From assembly GCA_947386115.1 (NCBI GenBank), contig CANDNO010000022.1, positions 1-35,723 on the forward strand: a DNA stretch of 35,723 nt, given 5' to 3'. Under the pieces are notes generated by a model. It made no database searches and was not told the DNA's origin. It saw nothing but the letters and a program-made list of their open reading frames with translations. Positions within the stretch are counted from its first letter, which is position 1. Each line of letters starts with the position of its first letter. Position numbers and translations under genes: made by a program. This document shows, piece by piece, positions 15,992 through 25,439 of this stretch. This stretch comes from an uncultured Muribaculaceae bacterium (GTDB taxonomy: Bacteria > Bacteroidota > Bacteroidia > Bacteroidales > Muribaculaceae).

Positions 15992-18244
15992 TTATTGCAT
16001 GCCCGTATCTATATCGACACTGAGCGATACGCCACAAGTGAACGGCGCGCCTCGCTGCACGAACTCGTTGCCGATGGACTTGAAGTAGAACGTCGAGTAC
16101 TTGACACGGTTAATATTGTCGGCCCAGAGTCTCAGAGTAAAAATACCCGAGGAGGCTGTGGCCGACAGCTGCAAGGGAGCGTAGAACGACTGCCGGGCAG
16201 TGTTGGTCTCGTTCCAGTAAATGGCTCCCGTGCCACGCACGCCGGCAACGACCTGCAGGCGGTCGATGTGAAGGGCGTCGACCGAGGTATCGAACCTCAA
16301 CGATCCATACAGGGTATTGAGCGGAGCGTAGGGCACGAAGTTGCCGCTGTAGTCGTTGATGCCGTCGCTGTAATCTACAAAACGGGCATCTGCATGTCCC
16401 CACGAGACATTTGCCACCCAGTGGGGCGAGATGTGGTACTCGGCTGCAATCTCGGCTCCGATGCTGCGGGTACGGCCCGCATTATCCATTATACGGCCGG
16501 TGGTTGTACCGTTGGGGAAACGTGTGAGCTGCTGGTCGCGGCAATCGATATAGAAAGCCGAGGCATCGACCGTGAGGTTGCCGTCGAGAAGCGAAAGATG
16601 GGTTCCCACCTCGTAATTGTAGCTCTTCTCGGGCCGGTAGCCTATGATATCGTCGACATTGTATATCTCGCTCATTCCCATCGTAGCCATAAGCTTTTGC
16701 TGCAGAAAGTCACTGAACATCTGTGTGTTGTAGCCGCCGGGTTTGTAACCTTTGGCAAAGGAGGCGTAAATGTTGCCTGTAGCCTCGGGCAGATTGTACA
16801 TTGCTGTGAATTTGGGCAGCAGCTGCACGTAGGTGTGCGACAGGCTGCCCGTCTCGTCGAGATTGACATTCTCGTGGCGGTAGACGCCGACCACCCCGGG
16901 CACTGTCTTGTCATAGATTGTATAGCGTGTCGATGTATAGCTGTGGAATCTAAGCCTGGGCTGCTCGATTTCGAGCCTCAGCGCACCGGTCAGAGTAAAA
17001 TCACCGAGGTTGAACGTGCTGTTGTGGTATATGCCTATGCCTCGGGTGGGGTGCGAAAAGTCACTGTTGAGCACGAAGTTGTCATCGTCCCACTTTATGG
17101 GATACTGCGGATTCATCTCATTGCGGTTTTTCTCAATGAGCTGCTCGATGCCCGTAGGCATGAACGTGACAGGCGCACGCATGGAAGTGTGGCGGGTAAA
17201 GCCAAACACGCCCGACAGCCAGCTGTAACGCTCGCCGGCATGGTTAACGATAATGTCCTGTGTGACCGACGTTTCGCGGCGTCGCTGCGTGAGTGTGAAA
17301 TAGCTCAGCGGCAGGAAGTCCTGGTCGAGAGTCATATTGTCGTCGATATGCTGTATCGAGGTTACCGATGTCACCGACCAAGGGCCGCGACGCCAGGCAA
17401 CCGTAAGGCCGTCAAGCCATGAATTGCGCTTGTAGAAGCAAGTATCGTTGTAGGCGATGACACCTGTCGCGAGCGACTCGTAAGGGTAACCGCTCTGGCG
17501 GTTATGGTAGAACCGGCCGGTGTTCTCGACGCTCCATTCAGCGTCGGGGCGCCATGCCACTTTGTACCAGGCGTTCCATTGACGCTCGGCTCCTACGTGA
17601 CGGCCGTTATACTCATTGTGGTAATAGCCGTCGGTACCCGCTACCGTGCCGCCTGCAGCCACACCTACAGTGTTGCTCATCCGGTGGTACGCGCCTACTG
17701 CCGCACGGTAAGTGCCATAAGAGCCACCCTCGGCTTTCATGCGCACGCCCGAGTATTGCAACGGACTCAGAGTGTTGATGTTGATAAGACCACACATCGT
17801 GTTGCGGCCATACATGGTGCTTTGAGGGCCACGTATCATGTCGACCTTGACAATATCGTCGAGGTCGAAGTCGTAGTTGTCCTTGTTGAGGACAGGTATA
17901 TTGTCGACGGTGAGACCTACGGCAGGCTGGTCGATGCGGGCGCCTATGCCACGCACATAAATCGACGAGGTGATGCGCGAACCGTAGCGGGGCATATAGA
18001 AATTAGGCACCATATCGCTTACCTGGTGCATATTGACTATGCCCTGACGTGAAATTTCGGGAGCGGTAATTATGGTGGCCGACACAGGTTTGTCGCGCAG
18101 GCGCGAGCCTATCTTGACTGCCGTCACCGAGACCTGCGGCAACGAAAGCACCGTATCGGCACGCGCAGGCGTCGATTCAAGGCTCTCGGCACGGGCCGAC
18201 AGTAACGCCATCGAAAGCAACAGATATATACCCGGTTTTTTCAC
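15992..18244 (-). CDS. TonB-dependent outer-membrane receptor
   Basis: 750 aa from a GTG at 18244, giving the signal peptide VKKPGIYLLLSMALLSARA. The open frame to 18289 adds a cytosolic-looking stretch and would read through the promoter. The N-terminus has no CarboxypepD-type repeat, so it is not a SusC-type receptor. The TonB box region is probably LPQVSVTAVK. The plug (about 50-165) has SSIYVRGIGARIDQPAVG, VDMIRGPQSTMYGRNTMCG and LININTLSP. The barrel follows, with strands such as TGNIYASFAKGYKPGGYNTQ and YNYEVGTHLS. It would take up a siderophore, heme or other large ligand using TonB energy, but the ligand cannot be read from the sequence. The promoter is very close to the start codon. 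The following lipoprotein may be a partner. Confidence 0.88.
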   Translation of the reverse strand: MKKPGIYLLLSMALLSARAESLESTPARADTVLSLPQVSVTAVKIGSRLRDKPVSATIITAPEISRQGIVNMHQVSDMVPNFYMPRYGSRITSSIYVRGIGARIDQPAVGLTVDNIPVLNKDNYDFDLDDIVKVDMIRGPQSTMYGRNTMCGLININTLSPLQYSGVRMKAEGGSYGTYRAAVGAYHRMSNTVGVAAGGTVAGTDGYYHNEYNGRHVGAERQWNAWYKVAWRPDAEWSVENTGRFYHNRQSGYPYESLATGVIAYNDTCFYKRNSWLDGLTVAWRRGPWSVTSVTSIQHIDDNMTLDQDFLPLSYFTLTQRRRETSVTQDIIVNHAGERYSWLSGVFGFTRHTSMRAPVTFMPTGIEQLIEKNRNEMNPQYPIKWDDDNFVLNSDFSHPTRGIGIYHNSTFNLGDFTLTGALRLEIEQPRLRFHSYTSTRYTIYDKTVPGVVGVYRHENVNLDETGSLSHTYVQLLPKFTAMYNLPEATGNIYASFAKGYKPGGYNTQMFSDFLQQKLMATMGMSEIYNVDDIIGYRPEKSYNYEVGTHLSLLDGNLTVDASAFYIDCRDQQLTRFPNGTTTGRIMDNAGRTRSIGAEIAAEYHISPHWVANVSWGHADARFVDYSDGINDYSGNFVPYAPLNTLYGSLRFDTSVDALHIDRLQVVAGVRGTGAIYWNETNTARQSFYAPLQLSATASSGIFTLRLWADNINRVKYSTFYFKSIGNEFVQRGAPFTCGVSLSVDIDTGMQ

Positions 18245-18248
18245 TCGG

Positions 18249-18279
18249 CAAAGATACGAACTTTTTCCCCTACCCGCAA
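18249..18279 (-). promoter_or_regulatory. Promoter of the TonB receptor gene, possibly leaderless
   Basis: On the minus strand, TTG (18279-18277), 20-nt spacer, TATCTTTG (18256-18249). This matches the Bacteroidetes consensus. The box ends 4 nt before the GTG at 18244, so the mRNA may begin at or within a base or two of the start codon. Confidence 0.6.
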
Positions 18280-18327
18280 TAAGCCACAAGCCCTGCCACG
18301 CTCAACCCCTATTAAAAAAAGATTAAA

Positions 18328-19038
18328 TTATCGGGTGGCGGCGGCGAGGGTGAGGATGCTGATGCGGATGTCGGGGACGGCGCGGCGCAGAGCGTCGCAG
18401 CATGATGACAGTGTGGAACCGGTCGTGAGCACATCGTCGACGAGCAGGACGTGGCGGCCGGCAAGCTCGGCGGGATTGGCGACGCCGAATAGCCCGGCTA
18501 CATTAAGGTAGCGCTCGAAAGCGCCACGGCGTGTCTGACTCGAATGCCCGTGCAGGGCTCGGAGGTTGTCGCCAATGGGTATTCGCGTCGTTCCACTTAT
18601 CCCTACGGCGATTTCCTCGGCCTGGTTGTAGCCTCGCTTCAACTGTTTGATATGGTGCATGGGAACGGGGAGTATGATATCGATGCCATCGAAGAAACCC
18701 GACTTGAATATCTCGCGTGAATAGATGCGCCCCATGTCGCGTGCTATATCGGGGCGATCATAATACTTGGCTTTGAGTATGAGGTCGACATAAGGACTCG
18801 TGCGCCTATACTCGAACCATGATGATGCCCTGTCGACACACGCGCTGGCTGCAAGACGGTGATGCACAGGATTAAAGTCGCTCACATGATAGTTGGTGCG
18901 TGGCATCGAGGCGTTGCAATAGGTGCAAATGAGCTCCTCGCCGTCGACAAGCTGGCGGCCGCACACTTCACACACACGCGGGAAGATGACCGACAGCAGA
19001 TCATTCCACCAGCCGCGTATCAGTCGGAGCGCTTCCAT
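18328..19038 (-). CDS. comF: ComF family phosphoribosyltransferase-like protein
   Basis: 236 aa. ComF proteins contribute to DNA uptake or related single-strand DNA handling in several bacteria, with a PRTase fold of unclear chemistry. The N-terminal zinc finger is CEVCGRQLVDGEELICTYC (about 23-41). The PRPP-binding loop VLLVDDVLTTGSTLSSC is at about 200-216. The middle region has IILPVPMHHIKQLKRGYNQAEEIA, the typical ComF signature. It overlaps the recX end by 19 bp, forming a prmC-recX-comF run. Nothing odd is seen. Confidence 0.9.
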   Translation of the reverse strand: MEALRLIRGWWNDLLSVIFPRVCEVCGRQLVDGEELICTYCNASMPRTNYHVSDFNPVHHRLAASACVDRASSWFEYRRTSPYVDLILKAKYYDRPDIARDMGRIYSREIFKSGFFDGIDIILPVPMHHIKQLKRGYNQAEEIAVGISGTTRIPIGDNLRALHGHSSQTRRGAFERYLNVAGLFGVANPAELAGRHVLLVDDVLTTGSTLSSCCDALRRAVPDIRISILTLAAATR

Positions 19039-19508
19039 AGATCGGGTTGCCTGAGCAATTGGATAATCAAAGCCGGCTCGAAACCTCGCGAGGCTGCATG
19101 ACGCAGTATCTTGTTGCGCGACTCGTATGACTCGGTCTCGGGCAGAGAACGGGCTTTGGCGGCAAGGACCTCGACCAGTGCCGTTCGGTATTCGTCGGCA
19201 TCGATCTCGCCGAGCGCGTTGCTTATGAGGTCGCTGTCAAGATGTTTCTGGATCAGAGCCAGGCGTATCTTGGCGCGTCCCCAGCGGTTGAACACCACCT
19301 TGTCGCGCACGAATGCCGACACATAACGACTGTCGTCGACAAAGCGGTCGCGCTTAAGGAGTGCCAGAATCTTACGGGCAACGCGGTCTTCGACACCCCA
19401 TGTGCGCAGCTTTGTCAACACCTCATGGCTACACTGCTCGCTGCGTGCGCAGAGTTCCTGCAGGCGCACGAGTGCATTGGCCGGGGTGACAGGTTTGCGG
19501 CTTATCAT
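19020..19508 (-). CDS. recX: Regulatory protein RecX
   Basis: 162-aa helical protein that binds RecA filaments and limits their activity. The RecX repeats are visible: LVRLQELCARSEQCSHEVLTKL (about 14-35), then VARKILALLKRDRFVDDSRYVSAFVRDKV and NRWGRAKIRLALIQKHL. The third repeat is at the C-terminus (KILRHAASRGFEPALIIQLL). Length fits the family. The start shares an ATGA overlap with the prmC stop (19505-19508), and the end overlaps comF. recA is not in the window. Confidence 0.92.
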   Translation of the reverse strand: MISRKPVTPANALVRLQELCARSEQCSHEVLTKLRTWGVEDRVARKILALLKRDRFVDDSRYVSAFVRDKVVFNRWGRAKIRLALIQKHLDSDLISNALGEIDADEYRTALVEVLAAKARSLPETESYESRNKILRHAASRGFEPALIIQLLRQPDLWKRSD

Positions 19509-20365
19509 CGGCTCTTAGTCGCTGAGGCAAAGCGCATGTTCCCCTGCGCATCGCGCGTAATAGACACGTTATCAAACGATGACAGCAGACGGCGCATGTC
19601 GTCGACATACAGCGGATTGATCTCGAAATAGAGCCGTCCGCCCGGCTTCAGGGCGTGCGATGCATACCCGGCAACCGCCCGATAGAATCGCAGAGGGTCA
19701 TCATCGGGGACAAAAAGCGCCATTGCCGGCTCGTGAAGCAGCACGTTATCGTCCATCGCAGCCTTCTCGTGCTCAGCGATATAGGGCGGATTGCTCACGA
19801 TTATATCATACTTATCGTTGTCGGAGTCAGGCATAGCGAGCATGTCGGCAAGTTCAAATGCAACCTTGACTTTGAGCTCGGCGGCATTTTTTTTCGCAAT
19901 CTCTATGGATGCCGGAGACTTGTCGATGGCGGTAACGGAGGCAAAAGGGAGATTGCGGGCAAGCGCAATGGCTATGCAGCCGGAGCCGGTACCGCAGTCG
20001 AGAACCACGAGATCCTCTCGACCGCCCATATCGCTTACTATCATGTCGACAAGCTGTGCGGTCTCGGGACGTGGGATGAGAACATCGGGAGTGACATTAA
20101 ACGTCAGGCCGTAGAACGGAGCCTTGCCGGTGACATACTGCACCGGCTCGCCGGCAGCCACACGCGATACCATATCATCGATTTTGCGGGCGGTGTAGTC
20201 GTTAAGTTCATAGTCCGATTTCATGACGAGGTCGGTCGATGTCCACCCCATCACATCCTCAAAAATGGCACGCATTATCCACATGGCCTCGCGGTCGCCG
20301 TAACGCCCGGCAAGACGCTGTTGTCCGCGCGATTTTACATTGTCGACCCTATTGTTGTTGTCCAT
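19505..20365 (-). CDS. prmC: Release-factor glutamine methyltransferase PrmC
   Basis: 286 aa. It methylates the Gln of the GGQ motif in release factors RF1 and RF2 using S-adenosylmethionine. A helical N-terminal domain (about 1-90) is followed by the SAM-binding motif VLDCGTGSGCIAIALA (about 120-135), VTAIDKSP and the hallmark SNPPYIAEHE (about 190-199). The first gene of an overlapping trio with recX and comF. It is divergent from a small + strand ORF at 20427. A clear TAnnTTTG box was not found upstream. Confidence 0.95.
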   Translation of the reverse strand: MDNNNRVDNVKSRGQQRLAGRYGDREAMWIMRAIFEDVMGWTSTDLVMKSDYELNDYTARKIDDMVSRVAAGEPVQYVTGKAPFYGLTFNVTPDVLIPRPETAQLVDMIVSDMGGREDLVVLDCGTGSGCIAIALARNLPFASVTAIDKSPASIEIAKKNAAELKVKVAFELADMLAMPDSDNDKYDIIVSNPPYIAEHEKAAMDDNVLLHEPAMALFVPDDDPLRFYRAVAGYASHALKPGGRLYFEINPLYVDDMRRLLSSFDNVSITRDAQGNMRFASATKSR

Positions 20366-20426
20366 GAACTTTTTATGATTAAATAGTGTTTAAAAATTAT
20401 AATTCAACACAAAATCTTAACGTACT

Positions 20427-20564
20427 ATGATTACAATCAAGACTATATGGATGGCCGTAGTGGGTGGCTCGCTGGCAGTAATGTTGATATACCGTCTGGT
20501 AATGATGGTACGCTATATGATGATGAACGACCAGCGCCGCCGTCCGGTTCACCGCCGGGTGTGA
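20427..20564 (+). CDS. Small putative membrane protein, 45 aa
   Basis: An ATG-to-TGA frame of 45 codons plus stop. It begins MITIKTIWMAVVGG and continues with a single hydrophobic helix (about residues 7-28, SLAVMLIYRLVMMV), then a Met-rich and basic tail ending RRRPVHRRV. A transmembrane helix with a positive, probably cytosolic tail is expected. The gene stands between divergent prmC and convergent metH, with 6 bp to the metH stop, and on its own strand. The family is unknown. The intact frame and sensible topology support it, but a chance ORF of this size cannot be excluded. Confidence 0.5.
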   Translation: MITIKTIWMAVVGGSLAVMLIYRLVMMVRYMMMNDQRRRPVHRRV

Positions 20565-20570
20565 CACAGG

Positions 20571-23500
20571 TCACAGCTCACGGGCGAGATAGGGACGTAT
20601 CTCATCGACCGACACACCGCGCCGGCGTGCATAGTCGGCAAGCTGCTCGCTGTCGATACGACCCACCTCGAAGTAGCGCGCCGATGGCGTATAGAGTATC
20701 ATACCCGTAGTAGTGGCCGAGGGTGATAGCGCGCCATGCTCGGTAACTTCAATTCCCATAGACTCATAATCAAGCTTGCTGTCAAGCAGATGCACCAGAC
20801 TCTGATCGGGCAGCATCGAGTAACCCACAGCCGGACGTATGCCGGTATGGCCATCGTCGCGACGGCTGAGGGTGCGATGCAGCAGTTCGGTCGCAGCCTC
20901 GGCGAGACGGTGGGTGACACTCTGGAGCAACAGGCTACGATACTCGTCGACTCCGTCTTCACACAGGATTTCGGGGGCCGTCACTGCGAATAGTGTCACG
21001 GCGTCAGTGCCATCGGGATTGATAAAATCGGTTATCGACAGGGTGTGGCCATCGGCACCGGCATGCTGCTGTCGCAGAACCGGAACGAGGATGTCGCCAA
21101 GGAGGATATCATCACCATCGGGCCGGGCCGGCATCGTCACGGCACGGGCCTTCAAATGATAATCGCGACGCTCAAGCTCATCGAGCAAATGCTCCATCGA
21201 ATCAAGCAGTTTCACCGCTTCAGGGGCCTGAGGCAGAGCCGGATCAAGCTTCCAGGCCGCAAGCAGAGCCTTGCGGTTTATCAACGGGCGCACCTCCGCG
21301 ACCTTAAAGCCGATATCCTGTCGGCCGATGGCCGGACGATTGTCGGGATTGCTGAACTCGGATATCGAGGCACGCAGGCGACGGGCTTCGGCGAGCGGCA
21401 ACAGGTCGGGGGTAATAGAACCGGCCGACTCGCGAAGTGACTGCTGCGACTCGAGTATCGACCGGGCCTCGTCGGCGGCAGTAGCAGGTGACAGCAGGCG
21501 CGACGCGATTACAGGCACCAAGGCGGCATCGCGGGTGAAAACAGTGAGACCCGAGCGGCAAGGCGCTATCTTGACCGCAGTGTGGAGGGCCGATGTAGTG
21601 GCTCCACCTATGAACAGCGGTATCGAGAGGTGGCGTTCCTCCATCATGCGGGCAACGCGACACATCTCCTCGAGCGACGGGGTGATAAGTCCGCTGAGAC
21701 CTATCGCATCAGCACCATTCTCGATAGCGGTCTCTATTATTTTTTCGGCAGGCACCATGACTCCGAGGTCGATGACATCCCAGCCGTTACACTTCATTAT
21801 GATGGCAACAATGTTCTTTCCTATGTCGTGGACATCACCCTTGACGGTGGCGAGCACCATGCGCCGGCGTGTAGCGGCAGCACCGAGTGTGCGCTCGCTT
21901 TCAAGGCGAGGTTCGAGTATGGCCACGGCAGCTTTCATGACCGACGCGCTTTTCACGACCTGAGGCAGGAACATACGTCCGTCGCCGAACATCTGCCCCA
22001 CCCTGTCCATAGCAGCCATGAGAGGACCGTCGATAAGATCCACAACCCTTTCATAACGCCCCGAGACCTCGTCAAGGACCTCTTCGAGCCCCGAGGTTGT
22101 GCCTTTTACAATCATGTTTTCGAGTCGACGCTCGGGGTCTATTTCGACCGTGGCTTCGACTGCCGAAGCCGGTACGCCTTCACCCTTGAGCCTTTCGGCC
22201 ATAGCTATGAGGCGATCGGTGGCATCGGGCCGGCGCATGAATATCACATCGTCGATGGCTTCGCGCAGGTCCTGGGGAATATCGTCGACGGGCATGAGTG
22301 TGGCCGCATTGACTATGGCTGTGTCAAGTCCGGCTGCCACAGCATGATACAGGAACACTGCATGCATGGCCTCGCGCAGGTAATTGTTGCCACGGAACGC
22401 GAACGACAGATTGCTGACACCTCCACCGGTCTTCGCGCCCGGGAGCGTCGATTTGATAGCTTTGACGGCGTTGATAAAGTCGAGCGCATACGAGTCGTGC
22501 TCGGCAATACCGGTGGCAATCGTCAATATATTGGGGTCGAAGACTATGTCACATGGATTTATACCGGCCTTGTCGACAAGCAGCCGATAGGCACGGGTAC
22601 ATATCTCGACACGGCGCTCGAGGGTGGTAGCCTGTCCCTGCTCGTCAAAAGCCATAACGACCATTGCCGCGCCGAGGCGGTGAATTTCGCGGGCACGGGC
22701 GAGGAACGCCTCCTCACCCTCCTTAAGGCTGATGGAATTGACAAGCGGCTTGCCCTGAACGCGTTTCAGTCCGGCCAGAATCACATCCCACTTCGACGAG
22801 TCGATGACTGCCGGCACACGGGCCACCTCGGGCTCAACCTGCAGTCGAGCTACAAAGCTGTCAATGCATGCTACGGCGTCGAGCATGCCGTCGTCCATGT
22901 TGACGTCGACAGCCTGAGCGCCTTTGGCAACCTGCGATGCGGCAATCTCGACAGCCTCATCGATGGAACCTTCCTTGATAAGACGCAGGAATTTACGGCT
23001 GCCGGCAACGTTGCAACGCTCGCCTATGTTTATAAGATTTTTACCCTGCTCGACGACAAGAGGATCGAGGCCGGCAAGAACTGTGACCGGCTGACGGGCC
23101 GGGATAGCGCGCGGCTCGTAACGTTTTGACAGCTCGGCGAGGGCGGCGATATGGTCGGGGGTAGTACCGCAGCATCCACCCACGATATTGAGACGGCGCG
23201 ATGCCATGAGGGGCTCGACGGCGCGGGCCATATCGGCCGGCGACTGGTCGTACTCGCCCATCTTGTTGGGCAATCCGGCATTAGGATACATCGCCACGGC
23301 AGCGGGGACATAGTCGAGCGACTCGACATACGGCACCATCGACTCGGGACCGAAACCGCAGTTGAGGCTTACGGCCAGAGGCTCGGCGTGAGCAGTCGAA
23401 GCGACGAACGCCTCGAGCGACTGGCCCGAGAGAGTGCGGCCGCTCTCGGTGAGTGTTACCGATGTGATTACGGGCACCCGCACACCGAGCGAGTCCATCG

Positions 23501-24074
23501 CGCGCAGGGCGGCATGTATGGCAGCCTTGGCGTTGAGAGTATCAAAGATTGTCTCGATGAGCAGCAGGTCGACACCTCCACGTATCAACGCCTCTACCTG
23601 GTCATAATAGGCCTGCTCCATGTCGTCGAAACGTATCGAGTCGCCAAGGTTTATGGCCATAGTGAGCGATTTGCTCGTGGGGCCGACACTGCCGGCAACC
23701 CATACGGGGCGAGGCGCCTTGTCGGCCACCTCGCGAGCGAGCGTTGCGGCGGCAAGATTTATTTCGGCCACCTTGCCCGCGAGCCCATATTCGTCAAGCG
23801 ATATTGCGTTGGAGTTGAACGAGCAGGTCTCGATGATATCGGCGCCGGCCTCGATATAACGACGATGAATGTCGGCGATGACGTCGGGGCGCGTGATGGT
23901 GAGGATGTCGTTGCATCCCATCATGACGCGGGCCGAATCTATTTCGGGGGTATGGAAATCGGCTTCGGCAAGGCCGGCCCGCTGTATCATCGTGCCCATC
24001 GCGCCGTCAAGAATCACGATGCGGCGGCTGATGGTTTCAATAAGCTGATTGACTCTGTCGGAATACTTGTTCAT
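20571..24074 (-). CDS. metH: Cobalamin-dependent methionine synthase
   Basis: 1167 aa from the ATG at 24074. The frame is open to 24251, but that extension is Cys/Arg-rich and overlaps tadA. It transfers methyl from 5-methyltetrahydrofolate to homocysteine via cobalamin. Domains in order: homocysteine-binding (start to about 330; DGAMGTMIQRAGL and the zinc site VGGCCGTTPDHI); pterin-binding (about 345-610; LINIGERCNVAGSRKF); cobalamin-binding cap and Rossmann domain (about 640-880; ATVKGDVHDIGKNIV with the B12-ligating His); and the AdoMet-dependent reactivation domain (about 900 to end; RPAVGYSMLPDQSLVH). All four modules are present, so it should be a complete, reactivatable enzyme. It is the last gene of the rnz-tadA-metH run, with ATGA coupling to tadA. 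No cobalamin riboswitch is seen before the operon. Confidence 0.96.
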   Translation of the reverse strand: MNKYSDRVNQLIETISRRIVILDGAMGTMIQRAGLAEADFHTPEIDSARVMMGCNDILTITRPDVIADIHRRYIEAGADIIETCSFNSNAISLDEYGLAGKVAEINLAAATLAREVADKAPRPVWVAGSVGPTSKSLTMAINLGDSIRFDDMEQAYYDQVEALIRGGVDLLLIETIFDTLNAKAAIHAALRAMDSLGVRVPVITSVTLTESGRTLSGQSLEAFVASTAHAEPLAVSLNCGFGPESMVPYVESLDYVPAAVAMYPNAGLPNKMGEYDQSPADMARAVEPLMASRRLNIVGGCCGTTPDHIAALAELSKRYEPRAIPARQPVTVLAGLDPLVVEQGKNLINIGERCNVAGSRKFLRLIKEGSIDEAVEIAASQVAKGAQAVDVNMDDGMLDAVACIDSFVARLQVEPEVARVPAVIDSSKWDVILAGLKRVQGKPLVNSISLKEGEEAFLARAREIHRLGAAMVVMAFDEQGQATTLERRVEICTRAYRLLVDKAGINPCDIVFDPNILTIATGIAEHDSYALDFINAVKAIKSTLPGAKTGGGVSNLSFAFRGNNYLREAMHAVFLYHAVAAGLDTAIVNAATLMPVDDIPQDLREAIDDVIFMRRPDATDRLIAMAERLKGEGVPASAVEATVEIDPERRLENMIVKGTTSGLEEVLDEVSGRYERVVDLIDGPLMAAMDRVGQMFGDGRMFLPQVVKSASVMKAAVAILEPRLESERTLGAAATRRRMVLATVKGDVHDIGKNIVAIIMKCNGWDVIDLGVMVPAEKIIETAIENGADAIGLSGLITPSLEEMCRVARMMEERHLSIPLFIGGATTSALHTAVKIAPCRSGLTVFTRDAALVPVIASRLLSPATAADEARSILESQQSLRESAGSITPDLLPLAEARRLRASISEFSNPDNRPAIGRQDIGFKVAEVRPLINRKALLAAWKLDPALPQAPEAVKLLDSMEHLLDELERRDYHLKARAVTMPARPDGDDILLGDILVPVLRQQHAGADGHTLSITDFINPDGTDAVTLFAVTAPEILCEDGVDEYRSLLLQSVTHRLAEAATELLHRTLSRRDDGHTGIRPAVGYSMLPDQSLVHLLDSKLDYESMGIEVTEHGALSPSATTTGMILYTPSARYFEVGRIDSEQLADYARRRGVSVDEIRPYLAREL

Positions 24075-24508
24075 CGGCGTTTTGCAAAAAAATCTTTCAT
24101 TAATTGAGCACATTCCTCCTCGAGAATACCCCCGGTGACAGTGGCACGGGGATGGAATGGCCGCTGAGTGTAAATAGAATAACCTCGCTTGACATCGGCC
24201 GCACCGTAAACGACACGTCTTACCTGAGCCCAGGCTATGGCGCCGGCACACATGAGGCAGGGCTCGACGGTGACGTACAGCGTGCAGTTTGACAGGTATT
24301 TGCCTCCGAGGGTCTGGGCGGCCGATGTCACGGCCATCATCTCGGCGTGGGCGGTGACATCATTGAGTGTCTCGGTCATGTTATGGCCTCGGCCCACCAC
24401 CTGACCGTCGCACACCACAACGGCACCTATGGGTATCTCATCCTCGGCGAGCGCTTTGCGGGCCTCGGCGAGTGCCATGTTCATATAATATGCGTCGTCA
24501 TTGATCAT
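24071..24508 (-). CDS. tadA: tRNA-specific adenosine deaminase (nucleoside deaminase)
   Basis: 145 aa, usual length. It converts adenosine 34 of tRNA-Arg to inosine. The zinc site has the cytidine-deaminase-type motifs TAHAEMMAV (about 52-60, with His and catalytic Glu) and EPCLMCAGAI (about 82-91, two Cys). EIPIGAVVV near residue 25 is typical. The start ATG at 24508 shares ATGA with the rnz stop and its end shares ATGA with metH, so the three are translationally coupled. A related guanine-deaminase role cannot be wholly excluded. Confidence 0.92.
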   Translation of the reverse strand: MINDDAYYMNMALAEARKALAEDEIPIGAVVVCDGQVVGRGHNMTETLNDVTAHAEMMAVTSAAQTLGGKYLSNCTLYVTVEPCLMCAGAIAWAQVRRVVYGAADVKRGYSIYTQRPFHPRATVTGGILEEECAQLMKDFFAKRR

Positions 24509-25419
24509 AGCAAATCTACTGTAAGGCCTTCGTTGGCAAGAATTGTATTGGGGAAAATCGCTTCGGCCTCGGCAAGATGCCGGTCCTCATTCTCGTAGCT
24601 TTTGGAGTAATGCCCTATTATGAGGCGGTGAGCACCCGCGGCGAGCGCCACACGCGCTGCCTCAGATGCTGTGGCATGGCCGCGGTCATGGGCTTTCTGC
24701 ATGTCGGCATCGATGTACGTAGCCTCGTGGTAGATGATATCAACACCCTCTACCGCCTTGGCTACACGCGGGTCATACAGTGTGTCGGAACAATAGGCGT
24801 AGCTCACCGAGGGGTCGGGAGGCGTGGTTATACGGTCGTTGGGAATCACGGTGCCGTCGGGCTTGACATAGTCATCGCCCAGTTTGATGCCATGAAGCTT
24901 GCTTACTGGAATCTCAAGGAATTTGACCATGTCGCCAATGAGGTGACGGGGCTTGGCCTTCTCTCTGAATATGTAGCCCACGCATGGCACACGGTGGTAA
25001 AGCGGGAATGCGGTAACTGTAAGCGCATCATCCTCATAAACTACTCCGCCGTCGTAGCTCACGGGCTCGAAGACAATCTCATAGCCCGGCTCGCGACAGA
25101 AGAAATCGACAACTTTCTGCAGCACCTCGATACCCTCGGGGAAGGTGTGGATAGTGACACGTCCCGTCTTGCCATGCAGGGCGAGAGTCGACAACAGTCC
25201 CGGGAGGCCGAGCACATGGTCGCCGTGCAGGTGGCTGATGAAAATGTGGCTTAGGCGCGAAAACTTGAGCTTCATGCGCCGCATGGCGAGTTGCGTACCC
25301 TCGCCACAGTCAATCATCATCAGATTATCGCGAAAATCAACGACTTGCGACGAGGGCTGATGGCGCAGTGAGGGCGTAGCCGAACCGCAACCGAGTATAT
25401 TAATGCGAAAACGTGCCAT
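24505..25419 (-). CDS. rnz: Ribonuclease Z (tRNA 3'-end endonuclease)
   Basis: 304 aa, normal RNase Z length. It is a zinc-dependent metallo-beta-lactamase-fold enzyme that trims tRNA 3' trailers. The catalytic motif is SHLHGDHVLGLPGLL (about 63-77). The start has LGCGSATPSLRHQPSSQ. Later metal ligands appear in YCSDTLYD, IYHEATY and HATASEAARVA, and in the C-terminal GHYSKSY. First gene of the coupled rnz-tadA-metH run, with a clear promoter at 25440-25469. Confidence 0.95.
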   Translation of the reverse strand: MARFRINILGCGSATPSLRHQPSSQVVDFRDNLMMIDCGEGTQLAMRRMKLKFSRLSHIFISHLHGDHVLGLPGLLSTLALHGKTGRVTIHTFPEGIEVLQKVVDFFCREPGYEIVFEPVSYDGGVVYEDDALTVTAFPLYHRVPCVGYIFREKAKPRHLIGDMVKFLEIPVSKLHGIKLGDDYVKPDGTVIPNDRITTPPDPSVSYAYCSDTLYDPRVAKAVEGVDIIYHEATYIDADMQKAHDRGHATASEAARVALAAGAHRLIIGHYSKSYENEDRHLAEAEAIFPNTILANEGLTVDLL

Positions 25420-25439
25420 TCTGTATCAATTGTTTTCAA

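Noticed and set aside
21582-23129. 515-codon open frame on the + strand
   Set aside because: It is wholly opposite metH, has no family features and reflects the codon bias of the real gene. The same applies to long + frames at 15995-17422 (opposite the TonB receptor) and 5612-6673 (opposite DUF4301).
24075-24251. 59-residue N-terminal extension of metH
   Set aside because: It overlaps tadA, is rich in Cys and Arg and has no match to MetH N-termini. The ATGA overlap at 24071-24074 marks the true start.
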